From positions 62,001 to 126,000 of the forward strand of contig NZ_WHOM01000062.1 in the NCBI RefSeq assembly GCF_009739465.1: DNA of 64,000 nt. The letters run 5' to 3'. Positions 25,347 to 33,685 of this stretch are shown piece after piece. The notes under the pieces are model-generated. The model worked only from the letters and a program-made list of their open reading frames with translations, made no database searches and was not told where the DNA came from. Position 1 is the stretch's first letter. Each line of letters begins with the position of its first letter. The DNA is from Streptomyces apocyni. Its GTDB lineage: Bacteria; Actinomycetota; Actinomycetes; Streptomycetales; Streptomycetaceae. The position numbers and the translations under genes are program-made.

Positions 25347-25482
25347 CCCCGGCCCCCGGCCTCCGCCCGGCCGGGACGCGAGGGGACGCGACGGGACGCG
25401 AGGGGATGCGACAGGACGGGGCGGGGCGCCCAGACACCCCCTGCGGCGCTCAGGCGTCGCGGGGGCCCGTACCGTGGGTGGG

Positions 25483-26340
25483 GTGTACCGGTTTCTGCTG
25501 ACTCCGCGATGGTGGGGCATCAACCTCTTCGTCGGGCTGGCCATCCCCTTCTGTGTGCTCATGGGGTCCTGGCAGCTCGGCCGGTTCGAGGACCGCGTCG
25601 ACAACCACCGCAACGCCGAGCGCCAGACCGAGGCCGCGGCCCGCGAGCAGGCCAGGCCACTGGCCGAACTCCTGCCGGTGGACCGGGAGACCTCGGGGAA
25701 GCGGACCACCGCGCACGGCACCTGGGACAGGCAGCTGCTGGTGCCGGACCGACGGCTGGACGGCAAGGACGGGTTCTACGTCCTGGGGCTGCTGAAGACC
25801 GACGGTGGCAAGGCCCTGCCCGTCGTACGCGGCTGGCTGCCCGGAGACCCGGCCAAGGCGAAGGTACCCGCGCCGCCCGAGGGCGCGGCCACGGTGACGG
25901 GTGCGCTACAGGCCTCCGAGTCGACGGGCGCCGGGGGCGTACGTCCGGCGCAGGGGCTGCCTGAAGGCCAGCTCGGGGCGATCAGCGCGGCGACACTGGT
26001 GAACCTGCTGCCGTATGACGTGTACGACGCCTGGGTCACCGTGGAGAAGGCCGAGGGCGGGATGACGGTGGTGCCGCCGACCGCGCCGAAGGGCAGCGGC
26101 CTGGACATCAAGGCCTTCCAGAACCTGGGCTACACCGGCGAGTGGTTCATCTTCGCCGGGTTCGTCCTCTTCATGTGGTTCCGGCTCGTCCGGCGCGAGG
26201 TCGAGTCCGCCAGAGACGCGGAGCTGGGCCTGACCACGGAAGACGACCAGCTCCGCGAGCAGCCGGAGCAAGCGCAGCAGCCGGAGCAGGAGCGGGAGCA
26301 AGCGCAGGACACGCCGACCGGACGCGTCGTCGCGCCCTGA
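25483..26340 (+). CDS. SURF1-family cytochrome oxidase assembly protein
   Basis: A 285-residue membrane protein assisting haem insertion into or assembly of cytochrome c oxidase. TM1 is GINLFVGLAIPFCVLMGSWQLGRFE (about 12-33), with the SURF1-typical WQxxR-like motif WQLGR. The periplasmic region has VRGWLPGDP (about 109-117), and TM2 is GEWFIFAGFVLFMWFRLVRRE (about 218-238). The C-terminus is Gln/Glu-rich (EQPEQAQQPEQEREQAQ). GTG 25483 gives YRFLLTPRWW. It stands apart from the oxidase genes. Confidence 0.92.
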   Translation: MYRFLLTPRWWGINLFVGLAIPFCVLMGSWQLGRFEDRVDNHRNAERQTEAAAREQARPLAELLPVDRETSGKRTTAHGTWDRQLLVPDRRLDGKDGFYVLGLLKTDGGKALPVVRGWLPGDPAKAKVPAPPEGAATVTGALQASESTGAGGVRPAQGLPEGQLGAISAATLVNLLPYDVYDAWVTVEKAEGGMTVVPPTAPKGSGLDIKAFQNLGYTGEWFIFAGFVLFMWFRLVRREVESARDAELGLTTEDDQLREQPEQAQQPEQEREQAQDTPTGRVVAP

Positions 26341-26393
26341 TCCCGCACCGCCGCCCCGCCGTCCCGCCGGGTCGCCCCGCCGGGACGCCCCAG

Positions 26394-27716
26394 CTAGGAC
26401 GCTCCCAGCACGCCCGTGCGGTAGATCGTGCCAGCGCAGGCGTTGGGGATCGTCGTCTCCAGGCTCGGCGAACCGGGCTCCGCGGTGTAGGTGAGCCGTA
26501 CCCGGCCCGATTCCACGTCCGCGTCCCCGGCGAGCTGGGCCTCCGTACCGCTCTGCTCCGTACCGCCACCGCCACCACTCTCGCCGTCGGCACCACCGGT
26601 GACGTCAGCGGAGTCGTCGTCCGTGGGTGACGGGTCGGGCGAGGGGTCCGGGCTCGGGCAGCTCTGCGAAGGCACCCACCCGAACTCCACCCGGAACGAC
26701 GCACCCGGCTGGAGAACCAGCCGACTACGCTCCTGCGGCGGGTCCGGCAGCCTGGTAGCCACACCGCCCGCCTGGTGGTCCGTCACGCTGATCTTCTCCG
26801 GGTCGGCCTGACCGCGCGCCGTGAACACCAGGCTGCCGTCACCGCCGACCGCACAGGAGCTGTCGGAGACGTTGGTGATCTGGAAGGCGCCGTAGACCTT
26901 GCCGGTCTCGCCGGGCTCACCGCTGTTCGCCGTCGCGTTACCCAACTGGCCCGCGATGCAGGTGGACACGGAGGAGGCCTCGGACTCAGCGGGCTGGGCG
27001 GCGCCGCTGGACGAGCCCTCGCCCGGCTCGTCCTTGTCGTCGTCCTGGTCGCCCTTGCCCTTCTCCTTGCTGTCCTTGTCTTGCCCGTCCTTGTCCTTGC
27101 CCTTGCCGCCGTCCTGGGCCTGGTCCCCCGCGTCCTGGCCCTGGCTCGCGCTGCCCCCGACCGTGGGCGCGCCCGACTCCTGGCTCTCGCCCGAACCACC
27201 GGGGACCGACGAGCTGTGGCCGACCGCGGAGGGGTTGGCGGTGGACGACCCCGACGGGGAGTCGGTGACATGAATCAGCGCCGGGATGGCCGTACCGAGG
27301 AAGAGCGCCGCCGCTGCCGCGCCGACGAGAGCCTGCCGCTTACGCGCCCGGCGCGCGGGTACCGCCCGCCTCAGGTGGTCCAGGGCGCCCTCGGACGGTT
27401 CGACCTGCTGGACGGCCTCGTGCAGCAGCCGCCGCAGGGCCAGCTCGTCCGGCCCCAGGCCGCTCGGCCCGCCCGGCTCACTCAGCTCCGAAGGGCCGCC
27501 GGACTCGCCGCGAGGAGTCTCCTGAGGTCCGTTGCTCACTGCCCAGCCCTCGCCGTGCTGATCGTTCCCACGGTCTTCATGACCATCGCGCCCGTACCGC
27601 CCAAATCGCCCATGTCGCTGCTGTCGCTCGTGTCGCCGTTGTCGCTCATGCGGATCGTACGGATCGTGCTCGGCACGCCCCTCAGGTCGCTCGTCGCCGC
27701 CCGTACCGCCGCTCAT
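26394..27716 (-). CDS. Membrane-anchored partner of the upstream sigma factor (putative anti-sigma)
   Basis: A 440-residue protein translated from an ATG overlapping the sigma-factor stop (ATGA). The N-terminal part has a helical segment (DELALRRLLHEAVQQVEPSEGALDHLRRAVPARRARKR), then one TM (ALVGAAAAALFLGTAIPALI, about 128-148). An exposed Ser/Gly/Lys/Asp-rich linker (GKGKDKDGQDKDSKEKGKG) follows, then a beta-rich domain with two Cys pairs. Topology and coupling fit an anti-sigma factor or sensor; no ZAS zinc motif is seen. A GTG start near 27540 (MSNGPQETP) is an alternative that omits the low-complexity lead. Confidence 0.75.
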   Translation of the reverse strand: MSGGTGGDERPEGRAEHDPYDPHERQRRHERQQRHGRFGRYGRDGHEDRGNDQHGEGWAVSNGPQETPRGESGGPSELSEPGGPSGLGPDELALRRLLHEAVQQVEPSEGALDHLRRAVPARRARKRQALVGAAAAALFLGTAIPALIHVTDSPSGSSTANPSAVGHSSSVPGGSGESQESGAPTVGGSASQGQDAGDQAQDGGKGKDKDGQDKDSKEKGKGDQDDDKDEPGEGSSSGAAQPAESEASSVSTCIAGQLGNATANSGEPGETGKVYGAFQITNVSDSSCAVGGDGSLVFTARGQADPEKISVTDHQAGGVATRLPDPPQERSRLVLQPGASFRVEFGWVPSQSCPSPDPSPDPSPTDDDSADVTGGADGESGGGGGTEQSGTEAQLAGDADVESGRVRLTYTAEPGSPSLETTIPNACAGTIYRTGVLGAS

Positions 27717-28414
27717 GTCGTCGCCCCCATGGCGACGCGCAGCGCCGCGATCCCCCGGGAGCCGTACGCCTTCACCGAACCGACGGAAATCCCCAGCACC
27801 TCGGAGACCTGAGCCTCCGTCATGTCCTGGAAGTATCGCAGGACGATCACTTCGCGCTGGCGGCGCTGCAGACCGCGCAGCGCCTTGATCAGCTCTTCGC
27901 GCTCCATCAGGTCATACGCGCCCTCTTCCGCGCTCGCCATGTCCGGCATCGGCTTGGAGAGCAGCTTGAGGCCGAGAATGCGGCGGCGCAGCGCGGACCG
28001 GGAGAGGTTCACCACGGTCTGCCGTAGGTAGGCCAGCGTCTTCTCGGGTTCGCGCACCCGCTTGCGTGCGGAGTGCACTCGGATGAAGGCCTCCTGAACG
28101 ACGTCCTCGCAGGAGGCGGTGTCGTCCAGGAGCAGGGCGGCGAGGCCGAGCAGTGAGCGGTAGTGGGCGCGGTAGGTCTCGGTGAGGTGGTCGACTGTGG
28201 TGCCCACCGCCATGGCGCCCTCAGCGCTCGCGTGCGGGGACGGTATCTGGCCGGGCCGCGACGCGGGCATGGGCGCGATCACCGGCATGCCACCGCCGCC
28301 AGCCGCCCGCACCCGGGTCTTGGCCGTGCGGGGCGGGGACTGCGGGCGCACGGCCGCGCCGCCGACCCGCGCCATCGGGAACTCCAGAACCTCTGCCACG
28401 CCTGTTGGACACAC
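27713..28414 (-). CDS. ECF sigma factor, SigE-like subfamily
   Basis: A 233-residue RNA polymerase sigma factor. Region 2 is HYRSLLGLAALLLDDTASCEDVVQEAFIRVHSARKRV ... AYLRQTVVNLSRSALRRR; region 4 is LRGLQRRQREVIVLRYFQDMTEAQVSEVLGISVGSVKAYGSRGIAAL. There is an unusual N-terminal lead of about 70 residues rich in Pro/Arg/Ala before region 2. The start at 28414 is GTG after GGGGGGAC; internal starts at MPVIAPMP or MAVGTTVD remain possible. It is coupled to a membrane partner, the normal ECF arrangement. Confidence 0.9.
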   Translation of the reverse strand: MCPTGVAEVLEFPMARVGGAAVRPQSPPRTAKTRVRAAGGGGMPVIAPMPASRPGQIPSPHASAEGAMAVGTTVDHLTETYRAHYRSLLGLAALLLDDTASCEDVVQEAFIRVHSARKRVREPEKTLAYLRQTVVNLSRSALRRRILGLKLLSKPMPDMASAEEGAYDLMEREELIKALRGLQRRQREVIVLRYFQDMTEAQVSEVLGISVGSVKAYGSRGIAALRVAMGATT

Positions 28415-28566
28415 GTCCCCCCGTCAGGGTTGTACGCACCTGGCAGCGTTTTTGCGCCGGACCCCCCATGTGGCGTCACCTCACATGCCGTCATTACGTA
28501 CCCCACCCCTCTACCGCGATCATGCGTTGTTCGCCACGGCACCTTGGAAGGGCGACCGCAAAGACG

Positions 28567-28602
28567 CTCCCCGCCTCGCGCATGGTTGCGCGGGACGGGG
28601 AG
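28567..28602 (-). terminator. Hairpin terminator downstream of asd
   Basis: CTCCCCG-CCT-CGCGCA pairs with TGCGCG-GGA-CGGGGAG around TGGT (two mismatches). On the minus strand it is followed by GCGTCTTTGC. It ends the ask-asd transcript before the sigma-factor promoter. Confidence 0.65.
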
Positions 28603-28672
28603 AGAATCATCGACCGGACCAACGATCAAGTTCAAGTGGACTAGACCATTGAAATCAAGGCCCGCGACTCGC

Positions 28673-28711
28673 GAATCCTACAAACGAATCCGTCAGGGGT
28701 CTCTAGGATTC
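28673..28711. repeat. 8-bp inverted repeat GAATCCTA / TAGGATTC
   Basis: Perfect arms separated by 23 bases in an AT-richer patch 94 bases downstream of the asd stop. It may be part of the termination region. Confidence 0.5.
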
Positions 28712-28804
28712 ATTTGAGGCCGGGGTCACAGCCCGCCGACCAGCCCGGTCAGGTACCGGCAAGGCACGGACCGGGCACCAGCCGGGCACCGGCCGGGGCG
28801 TCGC

Positions 28805-29866
28805 TCAGCCGAGCTCGGCAGCTACCAGCTCGGCGATCTGGGCGGTGTTGAGCGCCGCGCCCTTGCGCAGATTGTCCCCGCATACGAAGAGCTCGACGGC
28901 CGTGGGATCGTCGAGCGACCGCCGTACCCGCCCCACCCACGTCGGGTCGGTGCCCACCACATCGGCGGGCGTCGGGAACTCACCGGCGGCCGGATTGTCG
29001 AACAGGACGACACCGGGCGCGGTGGAAAGAATCTCGTGCGCGCGGTCCACCGTCACCTCGCTCTCGAAGCGAGCGTGGACGGTCAGCGAGTGCGTGGTGA
29101 CCACCGGAACCCGGACACAGGTCACGGACACCTTCAGCCCCGGCAGCCCCAGGATCTTCCGGGACTCGTTACGCACCTTGAGCTCCTCGGACGACCAGCC
29201 GTCCTCCTGGAGCGATCCGGTCCAGGGCACGACGTTGAGCGCGATCGGCTCGGGGAAGGGCCCGGTGTTGTCGCCGACGGCGCGTCGTACGTCGCCGGGT
29301 GTCGTCCCCAGTTCCGTACCGGCGACCAGCTCGAGCTGCTCACGCAGCGCGTCCACGCCAGCCCGGCCCGCTCCACTCACGGCCTGATACGAGGAGACGA
29401 CCAGCTCGCGCAGCCCGAACTCGGCGTGCAGCGCGCCGACCGCCACGATCATCGACAGGGTGGTGCAGTTGGGGTTGGCCACGATGCCGCGCGGGCGGAC
29501 CCGTGCCGCATGCGGATTGACCTCAGGTACCACCAGCGGCACATCCGGGTCCATCCGGAACGCCGCGGAGTTGTCCACGACCACCGCGCCCTTGGCGGCG
29601 GCGATCGGTGCCCACTGGGCGGAGACGTCGTCCGGTACGTCGAACATCGCGACGTCGACGCCGTCGAAGGCGTCCTCGGTGAGGGCGATCACCTCGACCT
29701 CTTCGCCGCGCACCGCCAGCTTCCTGCCCACGGAACGCGGCGAGGCGATCAGCCGGATCTCGCCCCAGATGTCCGCGTGCTGGGACAGGATCTGGAGCAT
29801 GACCGTGCCGACCGCGCCGGTCGCCCCGACGACAGCGAGCGTCGGGGCGGACCGGTTATCGGTCAT
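28805..29866 (-). CDS. asd: Aspartate-semialdehyde dehydrogenase
   Basis: A 353-residue enzyme that reduces aspartyl phosphate to aspartate semialdehyde with NADPH, the branch point to Lys/DAP, Thr and Met. The NADP-binding loop is VVGATGAVGTVML (about 12-24); the catalytic Cys is in NPNCTT (about 133), and the catalytic His region is RVPVVTTHS. ATG overlaps the aspartokinase stop (ATGA), so the two are translationally coupled. Confidence 0.97.
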   Translation of the reverse strand: MTDNRSAPTLAVVGATGAVGTVMLQILSQHADIWGEIRLIASPRSVGRKLAVRGEEVEVIALTEDAFDGVDVAMFDVPDDVSAQWAPIAAAKGAVVVDNSAAFRMDPDVPLVVPEVNPHAARVRPRGIVANPNCTTLSMIVAVGALHAEFGLRELVVSSYQAVSGAGRAGVDALREQLELVAGTELGTTPGDVRRAVGDNTGPFPEPIALNVVPWTGSLQEDGWSSEELKVRNESRKILGLPGLKVSVTCVRVPVVTTHSLTVHARFESEVTVDRAHEILSTAPGVVLFDNPAAGEFPTPADVVGTDPTWVGRVRRSLDDPTAVELFVCGDNLRKGAALNTAQIAELVAAELG

Positions 29867-31146
29867 CGGCCGGTGCCTCCATAGACCACGGCCTCGTCGG
29901 ATTCGCTGTCCAGACCGAACGAGCTGTGCACGGCCCGCAGGCCCTCCACGACATCGTCCTCGCGGGTGATGACCGAGATGCGGATCTCGGAGGTCGAGAT
30001 CAGCTCGATGTTCACGCCCGCGTCGCTCAGCGCCTCGAAGAACTGCGCGGTGACGCCCGGGTTGGTCTTCATCCCCGCGCCGACCAGCGAGATCTTGCCG
30101 ATCTGGTCGTCGTAACGCAGCGAGTCGTATCCGACGGACGCCTTGATCTTCTCCAGCGCGGTGGTGGCCTTACGGCCCTCCGACTTCGGCAGCGTGAAGG
30201 AGATGTCGGTCAGGCTGGTGGCCGCCGCCGACACGTTCTGTACGACCATGTCGATGTTGATCTCGGCATCCGCGATGGCGCGGAAGATCGCCGCGGCCTC
30301 GCCCGGCTTGTCCGGAACGCCGACGACCGTGACCTTGGCCTCGGATACGTCGTGGGCGACTCCGGAGATGATCGCGTGCTCCACCTGCTGGTCCCCTTGC
30401 TTGCTTACGGGCGGTTCGTTGCTGACCCAGGTGCCTTGCAGCCCCGAGAAGGACGAGCGGACGTGGATCGGAATGTTGTAACGGCGTGCGTACTCCACGC
30501 ACCGGTGCAGCAGCACCTTGGAGCCGGAGGCGGCGAGCTCCAGCATGTCCTCGAACGAGATCCAGTCAATCTTACGAGCCTTCTTCACCACGCGCGGGTC
30601 GGCGGTGAAAACGCCGTCCACGTCGGTGTAGATCTCGCAGACATCGGCGTCGAGGGCGGCCGCCAGTGCGACGGCGGTGGTGTCCGAGCCGCCGCGGCCC
30701 AGCGTGGTGATGTCCTTGCTGTCCTGGGACACGCCCTGGAACCCGGCGACGATGGCCACGTTCCCCTCGTCCACCGAGGTGCGGATGCGGCCCGGCGTGA
30801 CATCGATGATGCGCGCCTTGTTGTGGACCGAGTCGGTGATGACACCTGCCTGGCTACCGGTGAACGACTGGGCCTCGTGGCCCAGGTTTTTGATCGCCAT
30901 GGCCAGCAGGGCCATGGAGATCCGCTCTCCCGCGGTCAGCAGCATGTCGAGCTCGCGCCCGGCAGGGATCGGTGACACCTGCTCTGCGAGATCGATCAGC
31001 TCGTCCGTCGAGTCGCCCATCGCGGAGACCACGGCAACCACCTGGTTGCCGTTCTTCTTAGCCTCAACGATGCGCTTGGCAACCCGCTTGATGCCCTCGG
31101 CATCGGCTACGGAGGAGCCTCCGTACTTCTGCACGACAAGGCCCAC
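29863..31146 (-). CDS. ask: Aspartate kinase
   Basis: A 427-residue enzyme that phosphorylates aspartate, the first step of the aspartate pathway. The kinase domain starts VVQKYGGSSVAD, with the GRGGSDTTAVALAAAL motif at about 150-165 and ITEDVDGVFTADPR-type sequence (IYTDVDGVFTADPRVVKKA). Two ACT domains (from about 265) give feedback control by Lys and Thr in this family. GTG follows AGGAGCGCAC. It heads the ask-asd operon. Family members of this kind often have an internal start for a beta subunit; I cannot confirm one here. Confidence 0.97.
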   Translation of the reverse strand: MGLVVQKYGGSSVADAEGIKRVAKRIVEAKKNGNQVVAVVSAMGDSTDELIDLAEQVSPIPAGRELDMLLTAGERISMALLAMAIKNLGHEAQSFTGSQAGVITDSVHNKARIIDVTPGRIRTSVDEGNVAIVAGFQGVSQDSKDITTLGRGGSDTTAVALAAALDADVCEIYTDVDGVFTADPRVVKKARKIDWISFEDMLELAASGSKVLLHRCVEYARRYNIPIHVRSSFSGLQGTWVSNEPPVSKQGDQQVEHAIISGVAHDVSEAKVTVVGVPDKPGEAAAIFRAIADAEINIDMVVQNVSAAATSLTDISFTLPKSEGRKATTALEKIKASVGYDSLRYDDQIGKISLVGAGMKTNPGVTAQFFEALSDAGVNIELISTSEIRISVITREDDVVEGLRAVHSSFGLDSESDEAVVYGGTGR

Positions 31147-31461
31147 GTGCGCTCCTAGCTCAATACGTTCTGCGGTCGGCTCAGTCTAACGAGCGGCCGG
31201 TTTCCGACCCGCTTCTATCACATCGTGAGATGTGACGCTCACGAAGTGATCATCCCGGATGGCTCCGACCCGCTCCAGATCTGCACCTTCCCCCTTCGGA
31301 GCCAGCCACTCCGGAAAGTGGCCGTGCTCACACCCGTCGTGGCCGCGACCGGGACTCACTCGTTGTGATGACGCTCGTGGACAAGGTTCGATACCTCCAC
31401 TACTCTGAAATCACAACTAGTCGCTGAAGTAGAGAAAGCAACCGACCGAGAAGGGGGCGGA
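31147..31461. other. Divergent promoter region between ask and padR
   Basis: 315 bases without a gene. Holds two adjacent palindromes (31218-31249) and, close to padR, an AT-richer stretch with CTACT ... AGTAG arms (31399-31435) that could be a PadR operator. No leader peptide or riboswitch was recognised. Confidence 0.5.
31218..31249. promoter_or_regulatory. Paired palindromes upstream of ask
   Basis: TCACATC-GTGA-GATGTGA at 31218-31235 is followed by TCAC-GAA-GTGA at 31239-31249. Both share TCAC...GTGA ends and lie about 72-103 bases upstream of the aspartokinase start, where a dimeric repressor could bind. Confidence 0.5.
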
Positions 31462-31821
31462 GTGTCCGAGTTCAGCTCGGCATGGCTACGGGCGGCGCTG
31501 CCTCTGTGCCTGCTCGGGATGCTGGAGCGGGGTGAGAGCTACGGCTACGCGCTGCTGCAACAGCTCAGCGAGGCCGGTCTGACGTCGGCCAAGGCGGCGA
31601 CGCTCTATCCCGCGCTGAACAGACTGGAAGAAGAGGGCGCCGTCGAGATCCGCTGGAGCGCGGGCGAAGGCGGCCCGGGGCGCAAGTACTACAGCCTGAC
31701 CGACGCCGGGCGGGAGCGACTGACCATCGAGTACCGCGCCTGGCAGGAGTTCGACGCCGTGGTGACCAGCCTGGCGGCGACAGGGGGAACGGGGGAAACA
31801 GGTGAAGCACACAGCCGATGA
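31462..31821 (+). CDS. PadR-family transcriptional regulator
   Basis: A 119-residue winged-helix repressor: LRAALPLCLLGMLERGESYGYALLQQLSEAGLTSAKAATLYPALNRLEEEGAVEIRWSAGEGGPGRKYYSLTDAGRERL. The SYGYALLQQL and TLYPALNRLEEEG blocks are classic PadR; the C-terminal helix is short (subfamily 2-like). GTG follows AAGGGGGCGGAG. The following membrane gene overlaps by 20 bp, so the pair is one unit. PadR proteins paired with HAAS membrane proteins usually regulate their own operon. Confidence 0.92.
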   Translation: MSEFSSAWLRAALPLCLLGMLERGESYGYALLQQLSEAGLTSAKAATLYPALNRLEEEGAVEIRWSAGEGGPGRKYYSLTDAGRERLTIEYRAWQEFDAVVTSLAATGGTGETGEAHSR

Positions 31822-32896
31822 CCAACAGCAGCGGGAACTGACCTGGCCGACCGCTGATGACAAGAAGTGGGCGGCCGAGTTCGAGCTCACCCTCGCCTGG
31901 GGGCACAGCGCACCCAAGGGCCTGGCGGAACAAGTCCTGGCGGAGGCCCATGAAACGGCCGTCGAGTCAGGGGCGCCGGTCCGTGAACTCCTCGGCGACC
32001 CCATCGAGTACGCCGCGACGGTGGCGGCCGAGCGGGTGGGCGAGACCCATCGCAGCACCGTTGACCTCCACGGATTCACACCAGGCGGCCGCTTCACCGG
32101 GGCCCTGCTGGTGGCGGGCTTCAAGGCGGTCTTGTTCGGCATAGTCCTGTGGCTCAGCAAGGGCTTCTGGATCTCGGTCGGCTGGCCGTCGGGGATCGCC
32201 TCGGTGCTGCTCGGGGTGGTCGTCGTGCTGGTGCTCGGCGTCGTGCCCGAGCTCCGCGCGGCGGGACGGCTGCGCGCGTCCTGGGTCGCCATCGGCTGTG
32301 CGCCGGTCCTGGTCCTGGCGTGTGCCACTGGGTTCACCGTGCTGCCACCCGGCCCACAGGTATCGGTGCCCGCACCGTCGCTGTTCGCCGTCGGGGCGGT
32401 GCTGTGGGTCGTGGGGTGGCGCCTGCCAGAGCGGACCGCGGGGCGCTGGTTCGCGGGCCGGCGGGCGACGGCGGTCATACCCCGGACCGACGACGAGGCC
32501 TGGCTGGCACGTCTGGCGGGTCTGCTCCGCGGGCGGCACGGACTGTCCCCACGGGCGGTACGGCAGTGCCTCGCCGAGGCCCGCGACCATCTCCAGGCGT
32601 CAGGCGGTAGCGCGGCGGAGGAGTTCGGGGCGCCCGAGATCTACGCCCTGCGGCTCGCCGAAGGCCCTGACCGGCCCAAGCGCGCCGCACGCGCGCTGAT
32701 AGGCGGCCAGGTCCTGGTCGGCGTCATGTACTGCTGGTTCGTCTACGACATCCTCAGCAGCCCCGACCCGACGTCCGTCTGGTTCTGGGTCAGGGTCGCT
32801 GTGGCACTGCTTGGCATCTGGGGCTGGTCGTCCCTGCTCTGGACGTACTGGAAGGGCACGCGGCAGCAGCGGAAGCCTGAGCCCCAGCAGGCCTGA
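31802..32896 (+). CDS. Membrane protein with two HAAS-like domains
   Basis: A 364-residue protein. A soluble N-terminal helical segment (AEFELTLAWGHSAPKGLAEQVLAEAHETAVESGAPVRELLGDPIEYAA) and a second copy after the TM core (LLRGRHGLSPRAVRQCLAEARDHLQASGGSAAEEFGAPEIYALRLAE) both follow the HAAS pattern (amphipathic helices, then E-x-G-x-P-x-x-Y-A). Between them lie four TM helices (about 98-205), and two more at the end. HAAS proteins partner PadR regulators in signalling. GTG start; coupled to padR by a 20-bp overlap. Confidence 0.75.
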   Translation: MKHTADDQQQRELTWPTADDKKWAAEFELTLAWGHSAPKGLAEQVLAEAHETAVESGAPVRELLGDPIEYAATVAAERVGETHRSTVDLHGFTPGGRFTGALLVAGFKAVLFGIVLWLSKGFWISVGWPSGIASVLLGVVVVLVLGVVPELRAAGRLRASWVAIGCAPVLVLACATGFTVLPPGPQVSVPAPSLFAVGAVLWVVGWRLPERTAGRWFAGRRATAVIPRTDDEAWLARLAGLLRGRHGLSPRAVRQCLAEARDHLQASGGSAAEEFGAPEIYALRLAEGPDRPKRAARALIGGQVLVGVMYCWFVYDILSSPDPTSVWFWVRVAVALLGIWGWSSLLWTYWKGTRQQRKPEPQQA

Positions 32897-32926
32897 CGCG
32901 TCACCGGGCGGAGGCGTACCGATGCC

Positions 32927-33685
32927 TCAGCGGGCGGGACGGAGGCCCAGTGGCGCTGCCAGTTCCTCGGCCATGACGCGGCCCGCTTCCTCGGCCAGTT
33001 CCTCTTCTCCAGCCAGGTCCTGGTCGGTGTCCAGTCCGTCCAGCTCCTGCAGGGGCTGGTCCAGACGGACATGGGCGACCAGGGACTGGAGGGCGCGCAG
33101 GGACGCGGACGCGGTGGCGCCCCAGTTGGAGAAGTACGAGAACTGCCACCACCACAGGGCCTCGGCGGTGCGGCCCGCGCGGTAGTGGGCCATGCCGTGG
33201 CGCAGGTCGGTGATGACATCGGCCAGGTCGTCCGAGATCCGGCAGGCGACCGGAGCCTTGCGTGGCTCGTAGGGGTCGAAGACCTCCGAGTACACGTCGA
33301 CCGGGTCGAGGAGCAGCGCCAGGCGTTCGCGGAGCTCGTCGACATCGGCCTCGGGTCCGAGGTCGGGTTCGTACCGCTCGTCCGGGAGGATGTCCGCGTG
33401 GGCACCCAACCGGCCACCAGCAAGGAGGAGTTGTGAGACCTCCAGAAGGAGGAAGGGGACCGCGGAGTCCGGCTCGTCGCCCCTGGCGACCTCCGTGACG
33501 GCGACGATGAAGCTCTCGACCTGGTCGGCGATCTGGACCGCGAAGTCGTCCGGGTCCAGCAGCGACTCGTGCACCTTGCGCGGCGCGTCGCCGGGCGCGC
33601 CGGAGGCATCGGCGAGGGGCATGCCAGTGGCGCCAGCGGTGCCAGTGGGTTCCGGTGTGCCAGGGGTGGCAGGCGTGTCAGACAT
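32927..33685 (-). CDS. DUF5063-family protein
   Basis: A 252-residue soluble protein. After a Pro/Thr/Gly-rich lead, the helical core reads DDFAVQIADQVESFIVAVTEVARGDEPDSAVPFLLLEVSQLLLAGGRLG ... VYSEVFDPYEPR ... DLRHGMAHYRAGRTAEALWWWQFSYFSNWG, typical of the DUF5063 family found downstream of recR in actinobacteria. Function unknown. The ATG (MSDTPATPG) overlaps the recR end by 8 bp, so it is coupled to recR. Confidence 0.88.
   Translation of the reverse strand: MSDTPATPGTPEPTGTAGATGMPLADASGAPGDAPRKVHESLLDPDDFAVQIADQVESFIVAVTEVARGDEPDSAVPFLLLEVSQLLLAGGRLGAHADILPDERYEPDLGPEADVDELRERLALLLDPVDVYSEVFDPYEPRKAPVACRISDDLADVITDLRHGMAHYRAGRTAEALWWWQFSYFSNWGATASASLRALQSLVAHVRLDQPLQELDGLDTDQDLAGEEELAEEAGRVMAEELAAPLGLRPAR

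Larger units (their letters stand above)
28415..28804. other. Intergenic stretch between asd and the sigma-factor gene
   Basis: Holds a terminator (28567-28602), an inverted repeat (28673-28711), and the sigma-factor promoter region near 28430-28540. No gene is seen. Confidence 0.6.

Noticed and set aside
23613..25766. 717-codon antisense open frame over the S9 peptidase
   Set aside because: A codon-bias artefact of a high-GC gene; no domain and no start site.
26775..27812. Hydrophobic plus-strand frame opposite the putative anti-sigma gene
   Set aside because: Leu/Val/Ala-rich shadow of a Ser/Gly/Lys-rich reading frame, a known GC-skew artefact.
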